A stretch of 42,781 nucleotides of DNA from a virus: the IMG/VR virus record IMGVR_UViG_3300010396_000064, positions 1 to 42,781 of that record; one strand, written 5' to 3'. Positions within the stretch are counted from its first letter, which is position 1. Every line of letters begins with the position of its first letter. Both the position numbers and the translations under genes were made by a program. Positions 14,266-22,463 of the stretch are shown here, in pieces. The notes beneath the pieces were generated by a model. It was not told the DNA's origin. It searched no databases and was given only the letters and a program-made list of their open reading frames with translations.

Positions 14266-15632
14266 TGGCCGACTTCATCATCCCAGTCCCGATTGAGCCC
14301 AAGCCACGGTTTGACACCGAGACCTGGTCGCTGAGGGACTATTGGGTCGAGCCGCCGAAGATTATTCCGAAACGGCCGCAGCAGTACGTCCCCCAGGCCG
14401 ATACCATTGCTTTCGGCGAACAGCCTCGAGCGACTGAGTCGTATCAGGATCATCCGCTGGGACTGTATCCGAGACCGCCGGTGAAGCCGCCGGCGCCTCC
14501 CACGGTCGGATCGAATGCGACCCCGAGATTTGATCCGCCCTGGGCGTTGCGCGATTACACGACGCGCATCGAACCCTTCTCGACCGTCTTCACCCCGAAG
14601 CTCCCGCCGCCGTTTCCCGCGGGCGCCTTCCCGATGTGGTTCACGCGCTGGTATTACCCCTGGTCGATCGCCGATTACCAGTCGCTGCAGGATAACTTCT
14701 CCTGGATCGGTGGCATCCAGCCGGCGAACACCTGGGTGCCGGGAGCCGAGCAGATCGTCTTCGGAGAACTGCCGCCGGATCAGACCGCGCTCAAGATGAG
14801 CGTCGATAAGCCGGTGCGCTTTGACCGTCTGATCTCAGCATCTCTCATCGTGCCTCCGGTCAAACGCTTTGCCTTCGCGGAGCGACCGCGCGACTTGACC
14901 CCGCTGCTGCTCTCGCAGTTCGCCTATACGGCCTTCAGCGGGATTCCGGTCGTCCCGACCTATGCCCCCTTCCCGACCTACGACTACGAGGCTGAGGATC
15001 AGACGGCGCTGCAGCTGGCGGCTCGCGTCATCACGATCCCGCCGCCTCGAATTCCATTCATCTTCCCGGTGCCGCAGCCGTACCTTGAACCCCCGCCCTG
15101 GACGCTGCGCGAGTACCCCTCGCTTCAGGATCGATTTACCGCCACCGCTCCTGGGACCGCGGTCTATCCGAAGGGACTGGTGCCTCGCTTCCCGATCGAA
15201 GCTCTGATCCGAGATATTCCGCGGCCGCTGATCTTCCCGCAGACCTTCCGCTTGCCGCCGCCGCCGCCTCGAGTGATCCCGACGCCGGCCACCATCCTGC
15301 TGTGGAAGGACTGGGCGCTGCGCGACTACGACAGCGGGCAGTCGCAGTTCGCTCCGATCCTCTCGACCATTCCGCCGATCCCACCCTTCGAAGTCATGGC
15401 GGTGACGGCCGGCTGGTACAACGGGACCTACTACTATCCGGGCGACACCTTCATGCTGCTGAAAGCCAGCGACTTCTCGGATGCGTCGTTCAACTACGGG
15501 CCGCTGTCAGCGACCGTGCAGTACGGCTGGATGAAGCGCTCGAGTGCGCCGCTGTTCTCCACCGAGAACACCATGGCGCCCCCGAACTTCCCGGTGATCG
15601 ATCCGATCCCACCGAAACGGTTTGTGTACTAG
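14265..15632 (+). CDS. proline-rich repeat protein of unknown role (455 aa)
   Basis: GTG 14265 overlaps the previous TAG by one base. The protein is rich in Pro, Tyr, Trp and Phe, and repeats the motif W-x-[LI]-x-[DE]-Y at residues 21, 93, 133, 279 and 350. Each copy is followed by a short polar/aromatic stretch and then P-P-x-I/F segments. Spacings of about 72 and 146 suggest units of about 72 residues with some loss. No signal peptide or transmembrane span is visible. The C-terminus (VIDPIPPKRFVY) is aromatic, as in many virion proteins. It could be a long extended fibre or a scaffold for the adhesion block; no catalytic motif is seen. Confidence 0.65.
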   Translation: MADFIIPVPIEPKPRFDTETWSLRDYWVEPPKIIPKRPQQYVPQADTIAFGEQPRATESYQDHPLGLYPRPPVKPPAPPTVGSNATPRFDPPWALRDYTTRIEPFSTVFTPKLPPPFPAGAFPMWFTRWYYPWSIADYQSLQDNFSWIGGIQPANTWVPGAEQIVFGELPPDQTALKMSVDKPVRFDRLISASLIVPPVKRFAFAERPRDLTPLLLSQFAYTAFSGIPVVPTYAPFPTYDYEAEDQTALQLAARVITIPPPRIPFIFPVPQPYLEPPPWTLREYPSLQDRFTATAPGTAVYPKGLVPRFPIEALIRDIPRPLIFPQTFRLPPPPPRVIPTPATILLWKDWALRDYDSGQSQFAPILSTIPPIPPFEVMAVTAGWYNGTYYYPGDTFMLLKASDFSDASFNYGPLSATVQYGWMKRSSAPLFSTENTMAPPNFPVIDPIPPKRFVY

Positions 15633-15641
15633 GAGATTCCA

Positions 15642-16007
15642 ATGGCAGACAAATGCACCTACGACAGCGCCGAGGCTCACGCCTACCGCGAGAACCTTCG
15701 AGCCCGCCCGAGCAACTCATCGACGCCGGCGGCGCGCGAGACCCCCCAGTTTCCTCATCAGTCGCCGCATTTCCCCGTGAGTCACCACCCGAGTGGTCCG
15801 ACCCCTCATCACGTCGAGACGGTGGGCTACACCGGAAACGGTGCCCCCTACAAGCAGCCGACGCATCCCAATGCCGATCGCATGCACGGGACCGACGGGC
15901 ACTTGCATGAGGGTGGCGGTGGGGCCCAGGAGCATCACCAGCAGTTCGGTCCGTACTCGATCGACAAAGAACCGCAGCGGCGAGGGAAGACCTCTTCCAA
16001 GGGCTAA
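15642..16007 (+). CDS. histidine-rich hydrophilic protein, second copy (121 aa)
   Basis: AGGAG precedes ATG 15642. Roughly a tenth of residues are His, in clusters (SHHP, PHHVE, GHLHEGGGG, EHHQQ), with the motif GYTGNGAP shared in part with the protein at 5993-6310. The two flank the adhesion block. The sequence is probably disordered, and metal binding is an inference from composition. Confidence 0.6.
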   Translation: MADKCTYDSAEAHAYRENLRARPSNSSTPAARETPQFPHQSPHFPVSHHPSGPTPHHVETVGYTGNGAPYKQPTHPNADRMHGTDGHLHEGGGGAQEHHQQFGPYSIDKEPQRRGKTSSKG

Positions 16008-16010
16008 GCC

Positions 16011-17951
16011 ATGCTCGATACGCGACTGGGTCTATCCATACCGGATGAGGGGCTGGTGCAGCCTCGCGGGATGCTCAAGCGTCAAGCGAGTCGCATGAAC
16101 CTGCCTCACGAGCCGGACCTCAAGGTCAAGCTCGAGCGTCGCAAGCTCCAGCTGAACATCGACCGCATGACCTGGTATGCGAATTGGCGGGATCTGGCGG
16201 ATAACTTCATCCCCTACCGCGGCCGCTTCATGGTCAATGACGCCTGGGACACCAACAAGGGCTGGCGTCGTAACTGGGCCATCGTCGACTCGACTCCGCT
16301 TCAGGCCAACAACACGCTACGAGCGGGGCTTCAGAGTGGCACGGCAAGCGAGTCGCGGCCGTGGTTCGAGTACGAGCTCGTCGATGACGATCTGATGGAA
16401 GCTCCCGGAGTGAAGGAGTGGCTCGCGGCTTGCACCAAGCGGGTGCGTTCAACCCTCTCGCGTTCCAACTTCTACAACGCTTATAGCGAGTGCTGCGGCG
16501 AGTTTGGCGTCTTCGGATCCTTGGCTTTAGGACGAGAGTGGCCGCTGCCGCGACGCAAAGAGGAGGACATCCCGCACTTTCAGCCCTTCACGATCGGCAG
16601 CTACTACATCGCGAACGACCGTCACCGACGGGTCAACACCTGGTTCCGTGACTATCGCTGGACCGTGCAACAGATCGTCGAGCGCTTCGCGGTACGAAAC
16701 GCCGACGGCTCATTCGATCCCGACGATGATGCGGCCTGGGAGAACATCAGCCGCTACGTGCGGGGACTGTACCTGCAGCGTCAATACGACACCTGGGTCT
16801 CACTCGTCCATGCGATCGAGGAGAACTACGCCTATGTCGAGGGCGCTCCGGGATGGCGCGGGATGCGTTATCGCTCGGTGCATTACGAGCGTGGAGGGGA
16901 GCCCGACAAGACGCTCTCGGACTCGGCTCGAAAGGAGCGAGACGCGGCGGACTCGAAGAAGATTCTCAAGGTCTCGGGCTTTCGCGACTTTCCCGTTTTC
17001 GTCGCACGGTGGTACACCAACAGCGAGGATGCCTGGGGCCGCGGTCCCGCCATGGATGCGCTCGGAGATGCCCGAGCGCTGCAGACGCAGCAGCGTCGTA
17101 AAGCGCAGGCGATCGACAAACTCGTCGAACCCCCCTATGTGGCGCATCCACAGTTGCGCAATCAACGCACTTCCCAACTGCCGGGCGATGTGACCTTCGC
17201 CGCTCCGGATGGCTCGAACATCGGTTTCCAGCCGAGCTATGTGATCAAGCCGCAGACCGCTGAGATGCTGGAGGACATCCGCGAGACGCAAGGGCGGATC
17301 AATGGGGTGATGCACGCCGATATCTTTGCGCTCTTCATCCAGGCCGAGCGCGAATATGCCCAAGGGTCGCAGCGTCAGACCGCCGCCGAGGTGAACGCCA
17401 AGCAGCAAGAGAAACTCCTGATGCTCGGGCCGGTGCTGGGGCAGCTGAACTTTGACCTCTTCAACCCGCTGCACGATTGGCTCTTCGCCGAGCATCTGAG
17501 GCATGGGCTGTTTCCGCCGGCGCCCCCTGCGCTGCGCGGAGCTCAGATCCGGGTGAAGTACATCTCGATCCTGGCTCAAGCCATCAATGCGGTGACCAGT
17601 CAGTCGATCGATGCCTTCACGCAGTATGTGCTTCAGGTCGCTCAGGCCGAACAGATGGCCGGTAACCCGGCCCTCGATAAGTTCGACTACGACAAGGCAA
17701 TCGAGGAGAAGGGACGGGCACTCAATGTCCCGCCCAGCATGATTCGCGACGATGCGAAGGTGGCGCAGATTCGTCACGCCCGAGCGCAGGCCCAAGAGCA
17801 ACAGGCCCAGCAGGAGGCTCAAGCGCAGGCCGCCCAAGCACTCCAAGCCCATGCGGGAGCGGCTCAAAAGCTCTCGCAGACGCCGATGGGGCAGGGCAGT
17901 GCGTTAGATATGTTGGCGCAAGCAGCGGGAGCCGCGCAGGGCAATGGCTGA
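16011..17951 (+). CDS. head-to-tail connector / portal protein (646 aa)
   Basis: The portal forms the DNA channel at one head vertex. The N-terminal half has the typical order of the podoviral head-tail connector family: YANWRDLADNFIPYRGRF, then NWAIVDSTPLQANNTLRAGL and LQSGTASESRPWFEYEL. GRGPAMDALGDARALQTQQR is the strongly conserved central helix. The C-terminal region is Gln/Ala-rich and helical (ARAQAQEQQAQQEAQ), as in the barrel or crown of portals. Length is in the family range. It is followed, with 8 nt overlap, by a Bbp19-like gene. Confidence 0.9.
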   Translation: MLDTRLGLSIPDEGLVQPRGMLKRQASRMNLPHEPDLKVKLERRKLQLNIDRMTWYANWRDLADNFIPYRGRFMVNDAWDTNKGWRRNWAIVDSTPLQANNTLRAGLQSGTASESRPWFEYELVDDDLMEAPGVKEWLAACTKRVRSTLSRSNFYNAYSECCGEFGVFGSLALGREWPLPRRKEEDIPHFQPFTIGSYYIANDRHRRVNTWFRDYRWTVQQIVERFAVRNADGSFDPDDDAAWENISRYVRGLYLQRQYDTWVSLVHAIEENYAYVEGAPGWRGMRYRSVHYERGGEPDKTLSDSARKERDAADSKKILKVSGFRDFPVFVARWYTNSEDAWGRGPAMDALGDARALQTQQRRKAQAIDKLVEPPYVAHPQLRNQRTSQLPGDVTFAAPDGSNIGFQPSYVIKPQTAEMLEDIRETQGRINGVMHADIFALFIQAEREYAQGSQRQTAAEVNAKQQEKLLMLGPVLGQLNFDLFNPLHDWLFAEHLRHGLFPPAPPALRGAQIRVKYISILAQAINAVTSQSIDAFTQYVLQVAQAEQMAGNPALDKFDYDKAIEEKGRALNVPPSMIRDDAKVAQIRHARAQAQEQQAQQEAQAQAAQALQAHAGAAQKLSQTPMGQGSALDMLAQAAGAAQGNG

Positions 17952-18393
17952 TCCAGAACTCGAACCGGTAGGTCCAGCGGCCAGTGCCGATGAGCTCTTC
18001 GACCCATTGGGTAAGATTCGCCGGCAGGCCGACGGCAGTCACCGCGTGCTGGATGCCATCCCGAGCTCGACCGACCGCGATGCTCTAAAGCGCAAGGCGC
18101 TCTCGGATAAGGAACGCGAGCTTCAGGCCGAGAACGATATGCGGGCGGTACTGGCGACCGAATCGGGTGTGAGGACGATGGCACGCATCATCTGGGCCTG
18201 TGGATGGAATGCTCCCTTCTACACCCACGAGACCAACGAGATGTGCAACATCGCCGGCCGCCGCCAGATCGCTTGGCAGCTCGAGCAGTGGATCTCGGAC
18301 GCAGAGTTATCGCTGTGGTTTAAGGTGAGGGCGGAGCTCGAGCATCAGCGCGCTAAGCCAAAGACGAGTGGGCGCGCAGCCACTGCTCGATAA
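17944..18393 (+). CDS. Bbp19-like structural protein (149 aa)
   Basis: The C-terminal half, VLATESGVRTMARIIWACGW followed by CNIAGRRQIAWQLEQWI, matches the L-x-T-x-x-G-R...G-R-R-x-x-G/A-x-x-L pattern of the Bordetella phage Bbp19 family. Members lie directly after the portal. The N-terminus is polar. Its role in the virion is not well defined; it is probably a head-neck or internal component. Its 3' end overlaps the end of the opposite-strand HTH gene. Confidence 0.7.
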   Translation: MADPELEPVGPAASADELFDPLGKIRRQADGSHRVLDAIPSSTDRDALKRKALSDKERELQAENDMRAVLATESGVRTMARIIWACGWNAPFYTHETNEMCNIAGRRQIAWQLEQWISDAELSLWFKVRAELEHQRAKPKTSGRAATAR

Positions 18394-18550
18394 TCTCTCG
18401 GGTGAAGTAGCGACGCTTGCCCAGCCGGATCGAGGGGGGGCCAACATTGTCGCGAATCCACACTCCGAGCGTCACTCGATGCACGCCGAGGATCTTGGCC
18501 GCTGCGGTGATGTTCAACAGTTTGTTGCGTTTGGCGACGTGTGATTGCAC
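18353..18550 (-). CDS. HTH_17 / AlpA-excisionase-like DNA-binding protein on the antisense strand (65 aa)
   Basis: The protein reads MLNITAAAK-type after a short basic start: LLNITAAAKILGVHRVTLGV, then WIRDNVGPPSIRLGKRRYF and TREIIEQWL. This is a complete winged MerR-like HTH of the excisionase/AlpA class (helix, turn, recognition helix, P-P-x-x-x-x-G/K-R-R-Y-F wing, closing helix). It is the only leftward gene between 1.7 and 36 kb. GTG 18550 has no ribosome site, but a predicted promoter lies immediately upstream. It could be an excisionase, a late-gene regulator, or a source of antisense RNA to Bbp19. It is short but complete. Confidence 0.7.
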   Translation of the reverse strand: MQSHVAKRNKLLNITAAAKILGVHRVTLGVWIRDNVGPPSIRLGKRRYFTREIIEQWLRAHSSLA

Positions 18551-18558
18551 GAGCCGAC

Positions 18559-18586
18559 AGAATAGTCAGCGCCTGCTGATTTACAA
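18559..18586 (-). promoter_or_regulatory. predicted promoter and palindromic operator of the antisense HTH gene
   Basis: Reading leftward: TTGTAA (18586-18581), a 16 bp spacer, TATTCT (18564-18559). The GTG start codon lies 8 nt further on, so the transcript would be leaderless. The spacer holds the inverted repeat TCAGC-N4-GCTGA, a candidate operator for autoregulation. Confidence 0.5.
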
Positions 18587-18610
18587 GTAGGACTCTCTAT
18601 TCTGCCCCGC

Positions 18611-19387
18611 GTGGCAGAGACAGGGAACGCAACGGCATCGGTAAGCACTCCACCGGCTGACGCTTCGGCATCGGCACCGGCTGCGACTTCACCGTCTTCT
18701 GCAACATCCACGGCGCCGCCCACCTCGACCGCGGCGCCTCCTGCAACTCCATCGGACGCGAAGCCCTCGGAATCCCCGACGGACGCACCACCCGAGAGTT
18801 ATCTCAAGCAAGCGAAATCCGAAGGCGCTGGTGGATTGAATCCGCCTGAGACCACGGAACCGGCACCTAAAGCGGAGGCCGCGCCTCCCGAAGTAAAGCC
18901 GGAACCGGAAAAGCCGCTCTTCACCCTGCCCGAGACGGTCGGACTTCCCAAGGAAGCCGTGACCTCGCTCGAGGGAGCGATGAAGAAGGCACTCAACGCC
19001 GAAGGCAAGCTCGTGCTTGATCCGCAGCAAGCCGTGGACTTCTTCGTCGAGAACGCACTCGGCCCTTGGGGCGAGGCGTGGCAACAGCAGGTCAAGCAGA
19101 CATCCGATACGAACGAGGCGGCGTGCAAGCGGGCATTCAGCCCTGAAGAGCTTGCCGCAGCTGAGACGACCGTCGGCTGGCTCAATGACCGCTTCGACTC
19201 GAGCTTCCGAGAGAACTTTGCGCGTCGACAGTTGAACGACCCCACCTTCGTGCGGCTGCTCAACCTGATCCACGACGCGTACATCGCCGAAGACCAATTC
19301 CCCGCACCCGGCTCCCGGCCCGTCGAACGCGACGCGCGGCCGCTGCTGGAACGTGCGCAGGACCGGCTCTACGGCAAAACGCAATAG
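18611..19387 (+). CDS. putative capsid scaffolding protein (258 aa)
   Basis: The gene lies just before the major capsid protein, the usual scaffold place. The first 60 residues are low-complexity Ala/Ser/Pro/Thr, the next part Glu/Pro/Lys-rich, and the C-terminal half helical. It has ALGPWGEAWQQQVKQTSDTN and ETTVGWLNDRFDSSFRENF, and ends in a basic tail (LLERAQDRLYGKTQ) such as scaffolds use to touch capsid. GTG 18611 starts 60 bp after the opposite-strand GTG, so the two genes diverge. A tail or head-completion role is less likely. Confidence 0.6.
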   Translation: MAETGNATASVSTPPADASASAPAATSPSSATSTAPPTSTAAPPATPSDAKPSESPTDAPPESYLKQAKSEGAGGLNPPETTEPAPKAEAAPPEVKPEPEKPLFTLPETVGLPKEAVTSLEGAMKKALNAEGKLVLDPQQAVDFFVENALGPWGEAWQQQVKQTSDTNEAACKRAFSPEELAAAETTVGWLNDRFDSSFRENFARRQLNDPTFVRLLNLIHDAYIAEDQFPAPGSRPVERDARPLLERAQDRLYGKTQ

Positions 19388-19400
19388 GAGTGCCTAAGAG

Positions 19401-20402
19401 ATGACGCAAACCGTTGTCGCCACCAACGTACTGACGCTCGCCGATTGGGCGACGCGCTCGGATCCGGGCGGCGAAATTCCGCTCATCGTGGAGCTGCTCG
19501 CTCAAAAGAACGAAGCGCTACCCGACATGCACTGGCAGGAAGGAAATCTTGCCACCGGTCACCGCGTCATCCAACGCACGGGCCTGCCGACGGTGATGGC
19601 CCGCTCATTCAACCAGGGCATCCCTCCGAGCAAATCCACGACTCTGGGCGTCGATGAGACGACCGCAGAGCTCGCCGGCTTCCTCGAGGTCGATAAGTCG
19701 GTGGCTGAACTCAACGGCAAGGCCGCGGCCTTCCGCATGAGTGAAGCGGACGCCTTCATCGAGTCGATGAACCAGGGCTTCAGTCAGCTGCTGTTCTACG
19801 GCGACCCGACCAAGGCGCCGGCCGTGTTCCGGGGACTCTACCCCCGCTACAACGCCATCAGCGGTGGCGCCTTCGCGCAGAACATCCTCTCAGGAGGTGG
19901 TGCGGGATCTGCGAACACCTCGATTTGGCTCGTGTGCTGGGGCCCGAACAGCATCTTCGGAATTTTCCCGAAAGGCTCGCAGGCCGGCCTTCAGCACCAT
20001 GATCTGGGCCTTCAGGTCGTGGAGAACGTCGCCGGCGTCGGCGGCGCTCGCATGATGGCTTATCGCGAGTACTGGGAGTGGCGCTGCGGCCTGGCCGTGG
20101 CCGACTGGCGCTACGCGGTTCGTATCTGCAACATCGATACGACGATCACCAGCAACAACGTGGCAGCGGACCTGATCGGTCTGATGAGCCGCGCGATCGA
20201 TCGTCTACCGTCCCTGACGGCTGGCCGGTGCGCCTTCTACATGAACCGCACCATGTTCAGCATCTTGAAGATTCAGGCTCTGGCCAAGAGTGCAAACGCT
20301 TTGAGCGTCGAGGAGGGTTTGACTCAGATTGAGTACAAGTTCCTCGGGATTCCATTGCGCAAGGTGGACCAGATCCTCAACACCGAAGCCACGGTGTCTT
20401 AA
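19401..20402 (+). CDS. major capsid protein, Bbp17-like (333 aa)
   Basis: GGAG precedes ATG 19401. The sequence has landmarks of the podoviral Bbp17/GP7-like capsid family. An N-terminal ADWATRSDPGGEIPLIVELL is followed by GHRVIQRTGLPTVMARSFNQ and a central EADAFIESMNQGFSQLLFYG. A late ALSVEEGLTQIEYKFLGIPL strand precedes a final IPLRKVDQILNTEA. Size and place (scaffold before, Bbp16-like cement protein after) agree. It builds the icosahedral shell with an HK97-like fold. Confidence 0.9.
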   Translation: MTQTVVATNVLTLADWATRSDPGGEIPLIVELLAQKNEALPDMHWQEGNLATGHRVIQRTGLPTVMARSFNQGIPPSKSTTLGVDETTAELAGFLEVDKSVAELNGKAAAFRMSEADAFIESMNQGFSQLLFYGDPTKAPAVFRGLYPRYNAISGGAFAQNILSGGGAGSANTSIWLVCWGPNSIFGIFPKGSQAGLQHHDLGLQVVENVAGVGGARMMAYREYWEWRCGLAVADWRYAVRICNIDTTITSNNVAADLIGLMSRAIDRLPSLTAGRCAFYMNRTMFSILKIQALAKSANALSVEEGLTQIEYKFLGIPLRKVDQILNTEATVS

Positions 20403-20413
20403 GGAGAACCACC

Positions 20414-20941
20414 ATGACAATGCGCGACCTTCAATGGAGCTTCTCGGACACCAGCACGGGAGCCCCCTTCTCGCTGATCGCCTCGGTCGGCGCGAACCTG
20501 TTTCCGAACTCACTCGATACCTCGCCCCTGGCGGCGTACCTGAGCGAAGTGTCGGCCGGCGACACGCAGCTCTCGGGCAACGTGAATACCTACCGCGACC
20601 AGGGCGGCGGCGAACGCATGTGGCTCGTGGTCGACATCACGACCTCGGTGGCCGCAACGGGCGGCGCCTCCACGGTCGACTTTGCGCTGATCACCTCAGC
20701 CTCGAGCGCGCTGGGCTCTGCCACCACGCTCTATGACTTCGGTGCCATCGCCAAAGCCAGTCTCACGGCAGGCACTCGTCTGATCGGGGCGCTGCCTCGG
20801 GCGACGACCTACCTTCAGTACCTGGGACTTCAGTTCACGATTGCGACCAACAACGTGACGTCGGGCGCTGCGATCGCCTGGATCGGCTGGGATGTCGATG
20901 CCGCTCAGCAGGGCGGTGCGTCCGGGTTTGCGATCAAGTGA
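20414..20941 (+). CDS. Bbp16-like capsid cement protein (175 aa)
   Basis: A strong AAGGAG site precedes ATG 20414. The protein is beta-rich, with RDQGGGERMWLVVDITTSVA in the middle and LGLQFTIATNNVTSGAAIAW near the end, as in the Bbp16 family of trimeric head-stabilising proteins. In Bordetella phage BPP-1 this protein clamps capsid edges. Directly following the capsid gene is the standard order. Confidence 0.8.
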   Translation: MTMRDLQWSFSDTSTGAPFSLIASVGANLFPNSLDTSPLAAYLSEVSAGDTQLSGNVNTYRDQGGGERMWLVVDITTSVAATGGASTVDFALITSASSALGSATTLYDFGAIAKASLTAGTRLIGALPRATTYLQYLGLQFTIATNNVTSGAAIAWIGWDVDAAQQGGASGFAIK

Positions 20942-21294
20942 AAGGCTCCGGCTCACAAGGCGGCGTCGCTGGCTCTCCCTGGCTACCCAATCCAGGGCAG
21001 AACCAAGTCGCCGCGGGGAACAGTCAGGGCACCGCTCTGGCGATTCCCAGTGGCCAGGATCTGACGATCGTCACCTCGGTGGCGGCGAGTACTGGAGTAA
21101 TCCTGCCCGCCAGCGGCGTTGGCATTGGTGAGGAATACATCATTGCCAATCACGGTGCGAATGCGCTCTCGGTCTATCCGCCCGTGGGCGGAAAGATGGG
21201 GACTGCATCGACCAACTCGGCCTATTCACTGGCGGCCGGCAAGACCGGTTACTTCACTTCTGTCGGCACACTGAACTGGACCGTGAACCCATGA
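20938..21294 (+). CDS. small beta-rich head decoration-like protein (118 aa)
   Basis: GTG 20938 overlaps the cement protein stop as GTGA. The protein is Gly/Ala/Val-rich, with VGIGEEYIIANHGANALSVY and a closing FTSVGTLNWTVNP, a pattern found in small beta-sandwich decoration proteins of phage heads and tails. A collagen-like or adhesin origin is possible. The assignment comes from composition and position. Confidence 0.55.
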   Translation: MKGSGSQGGVAGSPWLPNPGQNQVAAGNSQGTALAIPSGQDLTIVTSVAASTGVILPASGVGIGEEYIIANHGANALSVYPPVGGKMGTASTNSAYSLAAGKTGYFTSVGTLNWTVNP

Positions 21295-21839
21295 GCGAGA
21301 GCAAAGAACCGACGCGCCGGGAGCTATCCGAGCAACTCGCGCAAGTCCACGCCGAGCGGGATGAGGTCCAAGAACGTAATCGCAAACTCGAGGAACGCTT
21401 GGAGCGTCTCGAGGCGGCATTCGTTGCCAACCAGGAATCCGATTCCCAGCGTGCAGCGCGAGAGAAACGGCTGTCCGAGGCGGAGGCGGAATTGGAGGCC
21501 CTCCGTCCTGGATCTGGGGCCCCGGCGCGGCCTTTAAGCGGACACAAGCCCTTATTTGTTCCCTATCGGGGACTGGTGCAGGCCACGCAGGACTGTGCTT
21601 ACGAGTGCTATCGCAAGGGGCCGGCGCCAGGCGTTGCCGGATCCCAAGGCGAAGTCTTCGAAGTCGATGTGCCGACGCTTTGGTCGGATGACCCGTACGT
21701 GCCGGTGAAAGTTCTCGGTCACCGCGACGATGGGACGCCGATCACCGAACGGCGCACCGATGTGCCGATTGTTGATGCGCGTTGGAGAGCCCGAACGAGT
21801 GATGTGGGCGTGAACAACGTTTCCGCCCGCGCCATGTGA
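21291..21839 (+). CDS. coiled-coil hypothetical protein in head module (182 aa)
   Basis: Residues about 8-75 form a charged coiled coil (EQLAQVHAERDEVQERNRKL is typical), followed by a Gly/Pro hinge and a globular end with CAYECYRKGPAPG and RTDVPIVDARW. The gene overlaps the decoration gene by 4 nt. It may be a head-tail joining or internal protein. No family is recognised. Confidence 0.6.
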   Translation: MSESKEPTRRELSEQLAQVHAERDEVQERNRKLEERLERLEAAFVANQESDSQRAAREKRLSEAEAELEALRPGSGAPARPLSGHKPLFVPYRGLVQATQDCAYECYRKGPAPGVAGSQGEVFEVDVPTLWSDDPYVPVKVLGHRDDGTPITERRTDVPIVDARWRARTSDVGVNNVSARAM

Positions 21840-21859
21840 ACCTAACAGGAGTGCCTTAG

Positions 21860-22363
21860 ATGTTCATTGGACCTTGCTACAACATCTCGAACCTTGGCCC
21901 GTCGACGGGCGGCTCGGTTCCGGCCACGATGGCGCAGTACAAGACGGGTGCCAACGCGGCCGCAGAAGTGCTACGAGCCTCGCTGACGCAGGGCTCGAAC
22001 ACGACCTCGACTCAGTGCATCGCGCAGCTCAATCGCAAGACCACGGGCGCGACGGTCACTGCAGCGACGGCAGGAACCAACCTCTTCAAGCAGAACGGAG
22101 CCAACCCGACCACGGATGCGACGCTCGCAACCTCCGGTACGGGCATCACGGCCACGGTCGAAGGAACCAACGGCGAGCAGCCCTGGATCCGAGGCTTCAA
22201 CTCGCTGAACGGCGTGGAGTACCTCTCATCGCCTGAAGAGCGAATCATGGTGGCCCAGAACAGCAACTCCACCTACTGCATCATTGGCCTGACGCTGGCC
22301 AACACGGCTCTCTCGGCCAACTGGGTTGCGGACATCAAGTGGCGGGAGCTGCGAGGCGCGTAA
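21860..22363 (+). CDS. beta-rich virion protein (167 aa)
   Basis: AGGAG precedes ATG 21860. The sequence begins MFIGPCYNISNLGPSTGG and is Ala/Thr/Asn-rich, with WVADIKWRELRGA at the end. It closes the head module, immediately before the strong terminator at 22414. It is probably a structural minor protein; no motif is specific. Confidence 0.6.
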   Translation: MFIGPCYNISNLGPSTGGSVPATMAQYKTGANAAAEVLRASLTQGSNTTSTQCIAQLNRKTTGATVTAATAGTNLFKQNGANPTTDATLATSGTGITATVEGTNGEQPWIRGFNSLNGVEYLSSPEERIMVAQNSNSTYCIIGLTLANTALSANWVADIKWRELRGA

Positions 22364-22413
22364 CGCGACCTCTCACAACCAGGAGTACCCCCCATACCAC
22401 TCCTGGAACTTAC

Positions 22414-22447
22414 ACGCCGCGGCGGAGCGATCCTCCGCGGCGTTTTT
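22414..22447 (+). terminator. strong intrinsic terminator after head module
   Basis: ACGCCGCGG pairs perfectly with CCGCGGCGT around a 12 nt inner segment that can form three more pairs (GGA/TCC), and five T residues follow. It separates the capsid cluster from the tail cluster and may lower downstream expression relative to capsid. Confidence 0.85.
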
Positions 22448-22463
22448 CTGAAAGGAGGCGCTT

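Noticed and set aside
16800-17867. Minus-strand 355-aa open frame
   Set aside because: It lies wholly opposite the portal gene and has complement-type Leu/Arg/Gly/His composition; typical antisense shadow in GC-rich DNA.
16011-22363. Diversity-generating retroelement expected from BPP-1-like head genes
   Set aside because: No reverse transcriptase, accessory Avd-like gene or adenine-mutated template/variable repeat pair was seen anywhere in the window.
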